From the NCBI GenBank assembly GCA_018715855.1, contig DVKW01000248.1, forward strand, positions 1 through 6,790: DNA of 6,790 nt, in the 5' to 3' direction. The notes under the pieces were generated by a model. It did no database searches, was not told the origin of the DNA, and worked only from the letters and a program-made list of their open reading frames with translations. Below are positions 1 to 5,794 of the stretch, in pieces. A program made the position numbers and the translations under genes. Within the stretch, counting starts at the first letter, position 1; every line of letters starts with the position of its first letter. The stretch comes from Candidatus Galligastranaerophilus intestinigallinarum (lineage in GTDB: Bacteria > Cyanobacteriota > Vampirovibrionia > Gastranaerophilales > Gastranaerophilaceae).

Positions 1-776
1 TAATTTCTGTTATGAGATCAGGCCCGGGGTTAGGAAATATAACAGCTTCACAGGGAGATTACTTTCAAGCAACAAAAGGCGGCGGCAACGGCGATTACCA
101 CACAATTGTTTTAGCACCATCCACTATTGATGAATCTGTTGAATTTACCCACAGAGTTTTTCATTTGGCATGGAAATACAAAAACCCTGCAATGCTTTTA
201 GCAGACGGCTTTTTAGGGCAAATGATGGAACCTGTTGAATTTAAACATTATGATTTTGGCGAAATAAGTTCAAAAGATTGGGAATTAGATGGCGTTAATA
301 AAGGCGAAAACAAGCGCCCCCCAAGAAAATTGGTTTCACTTCATATGGGCGGAGATGACCTTATTGTTTTAAATGCCAAAATGCAGCATAAATATAAACA
401 AATTGAAGAAAACGAAGTTTTATATGAAGAATATATGATGGATGATGCAGAAATTATGATTACTGCATTTGGAACGGTTGCAAGAGTTTGCAAAAGCGCC
501 ATTATGGAGCTTAGAGAAAAAGGGGTTAAAATTGGCTTATTAAGGCCAAAAACCCTGTGGCCTTTCCCGAAAGATATAATAAATTCATACGCTAAAAAAG
601 TTAAATTAATTTTAGATGTTGAAATGAACGAAGGCCAAATGGCACAAGATGTTAAGGCTTCAATAGATAACAAAGTTCAATTTGAACTTTTAACAAAGCT
701 TGGCGGCGATATAATCAAAGCGGGCGATGTTGTTAAAAAAGTTATGGAATTAAATATATATGCAGGAATTAATTAA
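1..776 (+). CDS. vorB: 2-oxoacid:ferredoxin oxidoreductase, alpha subunit (VorB/KorA type), 5'-truncated by the window
   Basis: Catalyses, with the next two genes, oxidative CoA-dependent decarboxylation of a 2-oxoacid, passing electrons to ferredoxin in the cytoplasm. The reading frame is open from the first complete codon at position 3, so the ATG at 12 is an internal Met inside the conserved stretch VMRSGPGLGNI, not the start. About 257 residues are visible. Family members are about 350 residues, so roughly the first 90-100 lie upstream. Diagnostic stretches are LLADGFLGQMMEPVEF (end of the pyrimidine-binding domain) and, in the C-terminal domain, ITAFGTVAR, LLRPKTLWPFP and VEMNEGQMAQDVK. 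The C terminus overlaps the beta-subunit start by 17 bp, indicating co-translation. The match is closest to proteins annotated as 3-methyl-2-oxobutanoate (VorB) subunits, but 2-oxoglutarate enzymes (KorA) are very similar, so the substrate is uncertain. A small ferredoxin-like delta subunit could lie upstream; none is visible. Confidence 0.9.
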   Translation, partial: ISVMRSGPGLGNITASQGDYFQATKGGGNGDYHTIVLAPSTIDESVEFTHRVFHLAWKYKNPAMLLADGFLGQMMEPVEFKHYDFGEISSKDWELDGVNKGENKRPPRKLVSLHMGGDDLIVLNAKMQHKYKQIEENEVLYEEYMMDDAEIMITAFGTVARVCKSAIMELREKGVKIGLLRPKTLWPFPKDIINSYAKKVKLILDVEMNEGQMAQDVKASIDNKVQFELLTKLGGDIIKAGDVVKKVMELNIYAGIN

Positions 777-1524
777 AGAAGAAAAAGTGGTTTTTAAAAG
801 ACCAGATACAATAAAAAAAGATTATGATTACACATTTTGTGCAGGCTGCGGGCATGGAATAGTTTTAAGGTTAATTGCAGAATGCATTGATGAATTAGGT
901 GTTCAAGGAGATACAATCGCTGTTGCATCAGTTGGTTGTTCAATTTGCCTTGAAAAATATTTTGACCTTGATGTCGTTGGTTCATCCCACGGCAGAGCGC
1001 CTTGTGTTGCAACGGGTGTGAAACGTGCAAAACCAAACAAAGTTGTTTTCACATATCAAGGAGATGGCGACGCTGCAACAATTGGCATGAATGAAACAAT
1101 TCATACGGCACTAAGGGGTGAAAATATTACTGTCATTTGCATAAATAATACAAACTTCGGAATGACAGGCGGGCAAGCAAGTGCCACAAGTGTTATCGGG
1201 CAAAAAACAGCAACCACGCCATTGGGCAGAGACCCCAATATGTTTGGCTATCCGATTAAAATTTCTGAAATGGTTGCAATGTGTGATGGGGCGGTTTATG
1301 TTGAAAGATGCGGAATATTTAATGTTCCAAGCATTATTAAAACTAAAAAAGCAATAAAGAAAGCTTTTGAAAACCAAATAAAAGGTTTAGGCTTCAGCTT
1401 TGTCGAAGTTTTATGCACATGCCCAACAGGCTGGAAAATGAAACCGGTTGAAGCTATGAAATTTATAGAAAATGAAATTTCAAAAACCCACAAATTAGGA
1501 GTTTATAAAGATATAACAAGGTAA
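760..1524 (+). CDS. vorA: 2-oxoacid:ferredoxin oxidoreductase, beta subunit (TPP-binding)
   Basis: Beta subunit carrying thiamine diphosphate and one [4Fe-4S] cluster. The TPP motif runs from GDGD (residues 101-104) to INN (128-130), followed by FGMTGGQ. Cluster ligands by family analogy are C27 and C30 (CAGCGHG), C60 (VGC) and C221 (CPTGW). C63 and C219 are additional nearby cysteines. Length (254 residues) is normal for the family. The ATG at 760 has GGAA 10 nt upstream and overlaps the alpha gene by 17 bp. A GTG at 787 is a real alternative: it would remove the overlap and give an N terminus beginning just before VFKRP, where many relatives begin. The gamma-subunit gene follows after 5 bp. 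Family assignment is secure. The substrate (branched-chain oxoacid, 2-oxoglutarate or other) is inferred only loosely, and the gene symbol follows that uncertain call. Confidence 0.92.
   Translation: MQELIKEEKVVFKRPDTIKKDYDYTFCAGCGHGIVLRLIAECIDELGVQGDTIAVASVGCSICLEKYFDLDVVGSSHGRAPCVATGVKRAKPNKVVFTYQGDGDAATIGMNETIHTALRGENITVICINNTNFGMTGGQASATSVIGQKTATTPLGRDPNMFGYPIKISEMVAMCDGAVYVERCGIFNVPSIIKTKKAIKKAFENQIKGLGFSFVEVLCTCPTGWKMKPVEAMKFIENEISKTHKLGVYKDITR
1518..1521 (+). promoter_or_regulatory. Ribosome binding site of the gamma-subunit gene
   Basis: AAGG ends 8 nt before the ATG at 1530 and overlaps the final codons of the beta-subunit gene. It supports this start and suggests that translation of the gamma gene follows directly from the beta gene. 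Confidence 0.5.
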
Positions 1525-1529
1525 AAATA

Positions 1530-2072
1530 ATGACCAATAACAATAAAAATATAATAGTATCAGGTTTTGGCGGACAGGGAGTTTTATTTTTGGGAACGGT
1601 TTTATGCCATGCTGCAATGGTTGAAAACAAAAATACAACTTGGATTCCAAGCTACGGGGCTGAAATGAGAGGAGGCTCCGCTAACTGTTACGTTGTAATT
1701 TCAGATGATGAAATTGCTTCCCCCATTTTTGATAACGCAGATTTTGGCATATTTTTATCAAATCAGGCAATGAAAAAATTTGAAAATACGGTTATAAAAG
1801 GCGGGGTGATTTTTGCAGATTCTTCAATGATAAAGCCTGAAAAACACAGAAGCGATATTTCATATTTCTTTAAACCTTTGAATGATTTAATTGTTAAAGA
1901 AGGCTCTAAAATGCTTTTAAACATTGTAGCATTGGGGTATTTTATTAAAAAAACCGGAATTTTAACAAAAGAAAGCGTTATATCTGCTCTTAAAAAAGTT
2001 TCTTCTATGAAAAAGCCCGAATTTTTGGATTTAAACTTGAAATCTTTTGAATACGGTTTTTCACTTGAATAA
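1530..2072 (+). CDS. vorC: 2-oxoacid:ferredoxin oxidoreductase, gamma subunit
   Basis: Gamma subunit (POR/KorC domain, Pfam PF01558 family), which in this enzyme class helps form the CoA-binding and assembly part of the complex. It shows the N-terminal GFGGQGVLFLGTVL motif (residues about 13-26), the hallmark SYGAEMRGGSANCYVVIS (about 41-58), IFLSNQAMKKF (about 74-84) and LNIVALGYF near residue 130. At 180 residues it has the normal full-length size and a single domain, so it is not fused to the alpha subunit as in some relatives. It begins 5 bp after the beta gene with a plausible ribosome binding site. It appears to be the last gene of the oxidoreductase operon, since a 52-bp gap with a possible new promoter follows. 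No Fe-S motifs are present in this subunit. A separate ferredoxin or delta subunit is not seen downstream. Confidence 0.92.
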   Translation: MTNNNKNIIVSGFGGQGVLFLGTVLCHAAMVENKNTTWIPSYGAEMRGGSANCYVVISDDEIASPIFDNADFGIFLSNQAMKKFENTVIKGGVIFADSSMIKPEKHRSDISYFFKPLNDLIVKEGSKMLLNIVALGYFIKKTGILTKESVISALKKVSSMKKPEFLDLNLKSFEYGFSLE

Positions 2073-2124
2073 ATAGCCACAGTGGCCAATATAAAATAAG
2101 GCCGATTTCTGCTACTTTTTTCTT
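2073..2124 (+). promoter_or_regulatory. Intergenic region with candidate promoter, palindrome and T-run
   Basis: This 52-bp gap separates the gamma-subunit gene from the small secreted protein gene. A possible -35 box TTGAAT (2065-2070, inside the end of the upstream gene) and -10 box TATAAA (2090-2095) are 19 nt apart. The spacer holds the interrupted palindrome GCCAC-A-GTGGC (2076-2086). Further on, TAGC (2074-2077) could pair with GCTA (2111-2114), and GGCC (2084-2087) with GGCC (2100-2103), ahead of a run of six T (2116-2121). That could act as a weak terminator for the upstream operon, but the stems are only 4 bp and broken. The two readings compete and neither is strong. Confidence 0.3.
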
Positions 2125-2523
2125 GTGAGAAAGATTATAAATTTAACTACGATTTTTTTAATTTTTACCTTTTTTGTTCTACCTGCATTTTCAAAAAGAC
2201 TATACAGGGAAGCTGAATATAACCAAAAATATTGTTCAAATATAGGCGGCATTACAGAATTCAGAAATGCAGATTTAACAAGGGTAGATTGCCTTACAAA
2301 AACAAATGCAATTGAATTGGATTTTGCCGAAAAATGGGCAGAAGGTGTGGGGCAAGCTTTATATTACAGCCAATTGACGGGCAAAAAAGGAAAGCTTGTT
2401 TTAATTTTAGAAAACCCTGATGTTGAAATGAAATATTTTGAAAGGGCAAAATTATTATCCAAGGTATATAATTTTGAAGTTGAATACATAACCCCCGTAA
2501 TTTTTATTTCAAATTACAAATAA
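2125..2523 (+). CDS. Small secreted protein of unknown function, nuclease-fold-like motif
   Basis: The 132-residue product begins with a clear Sec signal peptide: a basic MRK start, a hydrophobic stretch at residues about 5-20 and a plausible cleavage after AFS (residue 23). The mature part is about 109 residues with two cysteines (C37, C56) that could form a disulfide. A conserved-looking core runs VDCLTKTNAIELDFAEKWAE then GQALYYSQLTGKK. From memory it resembles a widespread uncharacterised family with DCLT...AIE.DFA.KWAE...GQALYY. The order D55, E64-x-D66, Q77-x-x-x-Y81 echoes PD-(D/E)XK nucleases with a RecB-type QxxxY motif, but D replaces the usual K, so activity is only a hypothesis. 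The start is GTG: an in-frame stop at 2092-2094 and no other good start leave little choice, and the signal peptide fits it. No Shine-Dalgarno sequence is visible; the leader is T-rich. The stop codon abuts the convergent gene. Confidence 0.75.
   Translation: MRKIINLTTIFLIFTFFVLPAFSKRLYREAEYNQKYCSNIGGITEFRNADLTRVDCLTKTNAIELDFAEKWAEGVGQALYYSQLTGKKGKLVLILENPDVEMKYFERAKLLSKVYNFEVEYITPVIFISNYK
2497..2517. repeat. Short inverted repeat near the convergence point
   Basis: GTAATTT (2497-2503) and AAATTAC (2511-2517) form a perfect 7-bp inverted repeat around a 7-nt loop, within the last codons of the secreted protein gene. The stem has only one G-C pair and no T-run follows on either strand, so a role as a terminator for the converging transcripts is weak. 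Confidence 0.25.
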
Positions 2524-3531
2524 CTATACATAAGGGTTTAATTTATCCCATTCTTTGTTTGCTTCATCCACAACATTTTCAAAAATATCCAAAATATTGG
2601 GGTCAAATTGTTCGCCTCTTTTTTCTTCAATAATTTTTAGCGCTTCTTCAGGGGTTAAGCCTTCTCTATACGGCCTGAAAGAAACAAGCGAATCATAAGC
2701 ATCTGCAATTGCTATAATTCTTGCCCCTAAAGGAATTTCTTCTCCCTTAATTCCGAAAGGATACCCTGCACCGTTGTAAAATTCGTGGTGATATCTGATT
2801 ATATCTGTTACTTTGTCTAATTGTTTAATATCTTCTAAAATTTTAACCGAATAAAATACATGTTTTCTTATTTCTTCTCTTTCTTCATCGGTTAATTTTT
2901 CAACTTTATGCAAAATATCTTCCTGAACACCAATCATTCCAATATCATGAAGCAACGCCGCAAGCTCTATTGTTGCTTTTTCAGTTTTGTTTAAATCCAT
3001 TGCGGCAATAATTTTGCTTGTATAAAAAGCAACACGCCTTGAGCGGCCTAAAGTGTAGGAATCTTTAGAATCAAGAGCGTCCATAATTGCATTTATTGTG
3101 CCTGAAAATAAATCTTTAAGGTCAACAATTAATTTTTTATTATCTTCTTTTAATTGGTAATATTCAAGCGCCAATTGAACAATGTGCAATAATTCTTCGG
3201 GCGAATAGGGCTTTTTAATGTATCTGTAAATTTTTGCATAGTTAATTGCATTCATCAAAATTTCAACGTCAGAATATGCGGTAACAAGAAGCCTAATTGT
3301 GTCAGGGTACATATCATAGGTGCGTTTTAAGAATTCAACGCCGTCCATATCGGGCATTTTGTGGTCTGATAAAATGCAGTTAAAAGGGGTTTCTTTTAAA
3401 ATTTCTAAAGCCTCTAGGGGGCCTTGCGCCTTTGTAACTTCATAATCCCGCCTTAGGGTTCTGTATAAAAGCTGAAGGTTATCGGGTTCATCATCTACAA
3501 TTAAAATTTTGTACCTTTGATTTTCAGACAT
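2524..3531 (-). CDS. Response regulator with HD-GYP output domain (cyclic di-GMP phosphodiesterase family)
   Basis: Two-domain protein, RpfG-like in layout. The REC domain (about 7-123) has the acidic pair D13/D14, phospho-acceptor D56 in SDHKMPDMDG, T84 and K107 of IKKP. After a short helical linker, the HD-GYP domain (about 145-325) shows HD at 195-196, H224, HHE at 248-250, NGAGYP (253-258), KGEEIPLGARIIAIADAYD (262-280) and a C-terminal GEQFDP. The family hydrolyses cyclic di-GMP. Two signature positions are non-consensus: R163 sits where GHS normally supplies the first metal-binding His, and M199 replaces the Lys of HDIGK. The domain may therefore be inactive, altered or regulatory. The ATG overlaps the kinase stop by one base (TAATG), with no strong ribosome binding site, so translation is probably coupled. 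The kinase is the likely phosphodonor. It is the last gene of the block, and its stop touches the stop of the opposing gene. Confidence 0.93.
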   Translation of the reverse strand: MSENQRYKILIVDDEPDNLQLLYRTLRRDYEVTKAQGPLEALEILKETPFNCILSDHKMPDMDGVEFLKRTYDMYPDTIRLLVTAYSDVEILMNAINYAKIYRYIKKPYSPEELLHIVQLALEYYQLKEDNKKLIVDLKDLFSGTINAIMDALDSKDSYTLGRSRRVAFYTSKIIAAMDLNKTEKATIELAALLHDIGMIGVQEDILHKVEKLTDEEREEIRKHVFYSVKILEDIKQLDKVTDIIRYHHEFYNGAGYPFGIKGEEIPLGARIIAIADAYDSLVSFRPYREGLTPEEALKIIEEKRGEQFDPNILDIFENVVDEANKEWDKLNPYV

Positions 3532-5153
3532 TAAACTTCACCACTTTCTTTCGGCTGTTCTTCTATTTTATGATTAACAGGGAGTAAAATTGTAACTTTT
3601 GTGCCCACCCCTTGTTCGGATTCAACTGAAATTTTGCCGTTATGAGCTTCAATTACTCTGTATGCAATGCTCATGCCAAGCCCTGTGCCTTGCCCTACGG
3701 GTTTTGTTGTAAAGAAAGGTTCAAAAATTTTATTTAAGTTTTCTTTCTTAATGCCGCAGCCTGTATCTCTAAATTCAATTTTAATATTTTCGCCTTCTTT
3801 TTTAGCGGAAATGAAAATATCGCCCGTTCCTTTAATTGCGCCTTGGGCGTTATCTAAAATATTCATAAACACTTGGTTAATTTGGCCGCCATAGGCTTCA
3901 ATTTTAGGAAGATTTTCTTCGTAATCTTTATGAACAACTATTCTGTTTTTAATTTTGTTATTTAAAATGTTTAATGTGGTGTCAATTTCTTTTGGAATGT
4001 TGCATTCTGAAAATACCATTTCATCCATTCTGGAGAAATTCTTCAAGTCCAGAATAATATTTTTTGTTCTCTCAACACCTTCCAAACAAGACCTTATAAG
4101 GTCTGCAATGTCATCTTTTAGAAAATCAAGGTCTATTGTTTGTTTAAAATCGTTTATCTCTTTAACCGCATCGGGGTTCATTGAAGATTCTTGCAGGGCA
4201 TATTTATCAATTAAAGCAAGAAGGTCTTTTTGATAGTTGTCTAAAATCATTATATTGCCATAAATAAAATTAATGGGGTTGTTAATTTCATGGGCAATGC
4301 CTGCAACAAGTTCGCCAAGTGAGCGCATTTTTTCTGAATGCACCATCATGGTTTGCGTTTCTTTTAATTTTTGGTTAGCTTGTTCAAGTTCTTTTGTTCT
4401 TTCTTCAACCTTCTTTTCTAATGATTCATATAAATCTAAAAGTTGAGCAGACATATGGTTATATGCATTAACTAATTTATCAATTTCTTCAAAGCCTGAA
4501 TCTTTTAATCTGTAGCCAAAATTTCCTTTACCAAATTCTTGAACGCCTGAAACTAAATCCATTAAAGGCTTATTTATCATTTTGCTCATAAATGCGCTTA
4601 TGATAACGCCTGCCATCAAGAATAAAATTACAAACAATTTCAAGCTGTCAAACATGTTTTGATAGCCTTCGGCTTGAAATTTATTTTCAGATAATCCGAT
4701 AACAACAGAATATGTGCTTGACCTTAATTCTCTTGTTTGAACATTTTTCTTTTGGTTTATTGAAGGAAGAAGATTTGATTTAACATTATTTTCTGTTTTA
4801 TCCAAAAAAGAAGGTTCTGTTGACCAGAAAATTTTTCCCGTTTTTAAATCATAAGCATATGCATAAGCAACATATTCGGTTGACTTTAACAATTGTGCCA
4901 TATCATCGGTTTCTGCATAATTGTCGCTTTCTTTATCTCTTGCAAAAGATTTAACCAAAGTTGTTGAAATAAGGTTGTTATAAGCAATTGTTGTTTCTTT
5001 GTAATCTTTCATTAAATACGTAATGCAACGCATTGAATAAAAAGTGGTGAAGATAATTGCAGCCGCTATAAGCAAACTTGTAGCAATCGCAAAATAAAAC
5101 CCGAACTTCTTACCTCTTTTTTCCGGTTTGGTTTTAGCCTCTTCGTTTGCCAT
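3531..5153 (-). CDS. Membrane sensor histidine kinase (HAMP, HisKA, HATPase)
   Basis: Transmembrane two-component kinase of 540 residues. Order: basic cytoplasmic N terminus, TM1 (about 18-39), extracytoplasmic sensor region (about 40-168, with a Cache/PDC-like YAYAYDLKTGKIFWS stretch), TM2 (about 170-189), HAMP (about 190-243), coiled coil (about 240-272), dimerisation domain with phospho-acceptor H288 in GIAHEINNP, then ATPase domain with N box around N431-N435, D463 in DTGCG (G1), FEPFFTT (477-483) and GQGTGLGM (487-494). All catalytic motifs are intact. The dimerisation domain has a long insertion between H288 and NFSRMDE, like kinases common in cyanobacteria. It starts 17 bp downstream of the PilZ gene and overlaps the response regulator gene by 1 bp, its obvious partner. 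The ligand is unknown. Confidence 0.95.
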   Translation of the reverse strand: MANEEAKTKPEKRGKKFGFYFAIATSLLIAAAIIFTTFYSMRCITYLMKDYKETTIAYNNLISTTLVKSFARDKESDNYAETDDMAQLLKSTEYVAYAYAYDLKTGKIFWSTEPSFLDKTENNVKSNLLPSINQKKNVQTRELRSSTYSVVIGLSENKFQAEGYQNMFDSLKLFVILFLMAGVIISAFMSKMINKPLMDLVSGVQEFGKGNFGYRLKDSGFEEIDKLVNAYNHMSAQLLDLYESLEKKVEERTKELEQANQKLKETQTMMVHSEKMRSLGELVAGIAHEINNPINFIYGNIMILDNYQKDLLALIDKYALQESSMNPDAVKEINDFKQTIDLDFLKDDIADLIRSCLEGVERTKNIILDLKNFSRMDEMVFSECNIPKEIDTTLNILNNKIKNRIVVHKDYEENLPKIEAYGGQINQVFMNILDNAQGAIKGTGDIFISAKKEGENIKIEFRDTGCGIKKENLNKIFEPFFTTKPVGQGTGLGMSIAYRVIEAHNGKISVESEQGVGTKVTILLPVNHKIEEQPKESGEV

Positions 5154-5158
5154 AAAAA

Positions 5159-5163
5159 CTCCT
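5159..5163 (-). promoter_or_regulatory. Ribosome binding site of the histidine kinase gene
   Basis: AGGAG on the minus strand lies 5 nt before the kinase ATG, within the 17-bp gap after the PilZ gene. It is the clearest Shine-Dalgarno sequence in the window and fixes the kinase start. Confidence 0.75.
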
Positions 5164-5170
5164 GATTATT

Positions 5171-5782
5171 TTATGCTTTATTTTCTAATTCCGATATAAG
5201 CCTTAGTGAATATTGCATAAGAGCAATTCTATCAATACTTCTTATTTTCTTGAATTTTGCCGAAATAGCATATGGAAGGCGGTTTTCACCATCTGTTTCT
5301 TCCACTCTAATCGGTTGCATTGTGCAATTTACAATAAGGTTATTAGACAATTCTACCTTAATTTCGTATTCATCGCCTACCATAAAAGGAGTATCTGCTG
5401 TAAATTTAAGACCGCCGGCTGAAATATCTTCCGTTTTAATTTTTATTTTTTCTTTTCCTTTAACTGCAAGTTTGCCGTCATATGGCACTCTTGAATATTT
5501 TCTTCTTTGAATTTGTTTAATATCGTTTGGATATTTAATTAAGAGTTCTTTATTTTCTTTATTTAAAATTTCCGATGTAAAATAAACAAGCCCTGTTTTA
5601 TTAAGCCCGAACATTTCAACCGTTTCGCCTTTGTTATAATCTTTCAGCTCAATTTCCGATATAAGGGGCATTTTTATTTTAACTTGGTCATCTTTAATTT
5701 CTACAATGTCAAAAACCGTTGAGCTTTCAAACTTTTCAGGCACAATTTTTAAATTTTTAACATCTTCTAATTTAATTTCCAT
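5171..5782 (-). CDS. PilZ-domain protein, YcgR-like, predicted cyclic di-GMP receptor
   Basis: Predicted cytoplasmic cyclic di-GMP-binding protein of 203 residues. The N-terminal part (about 1-88) is beta-rich and consistent with the YcgR-type N-terminal domain. The C-terminal PilZ domain (about 90-198) carries both binding signatures: the RxxxR motif in QRRKYSR (R94 and R98) and D/NxSxxG as D119-I-S121-A-G-G124. Both being intact suggests real ligand binding, unlike many degenerate PilZ domains. YcgR proteins brake flagellar motors in enterobacteria, and other PilZ proteins act on polysaccharide export or pili. No flagellar gene is visible, so the output here is unknown. It starts 12 bp after accA with AGGGG (5788-5792) 5 nt before the ATG, and is followed by a kinase and an HD-GYP regulator, which makes a shared cyclic di-GMP pathway likely. 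Confidence 0.88.
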   Translation of the reverse strand: MEIKLEDVKNLKIVPEKFESSTVFDIVEIKDDQVKIKMPLISEIELKDYNKGETVEMFGLNKTGLVYFTSEILNKENKELLIKYPNDIKQIQRRKYSRVPYDGKLAVKGKEKIKIKTEDISAGGLKFTADTPFMVGDEYEIKVELSNNLIVNCTMQPIRVEETDGENRLPYAISAKFKKIRSIDRIALMQYSLRLISELENKA

Positions 5783-5787
5783 TTTTA

Positions 5788-5792
5788 CCCCT
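5788..5792 (-). promoter_or_regulatory. Ribosome binding site of the PilZ gene
   Basis: AGGGG on the minus strand, 5 nt before the ATG, lies inside the 12-bp gap after the accA stop. It supports this start and a shared transcript. Confidence 0.6.
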
Positions 5793-5794
5793 TT

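Noticed and set aside
12..14. ATG at position 12 as the true start of the alpha subunit
   Set aside because: The frame is open to the window edge and this Met is inside the conserved VMRSGPGLGN motif, so the gene begins upstream.
341..673. Open frame of about 110 codons on the minus strand inside the alpha-subunit gene
   Set aside because: It lies fully antisense to a well-conserved gene, and its product shows no recognisable domain. It is a shadow of the real frame.
2074..2121. Intrinsic terminator after the gamma-subunit gene
   Set aside because: A T-run follows TAGC/GCTA and GGCC/GGCC pairs, but the stems are 4 bp with unpaired stretches of 6 and 7 nt, so it is too weak for a firm terminator call. 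It is described only as part of the intergenic region.
2533..2550. GGG/CCC pairing just inside the response regulator gene as a terminator
   Set aside because: Only three G-C pairs, with a mismatch next to them and no following T-run.
3955..4233. Plus-strand open frame of about 92 codons inside the histidine kinase gene
   Set aside because: It is antisense to the conserved dimerisation and ATPase domains and has no domain features of its own.
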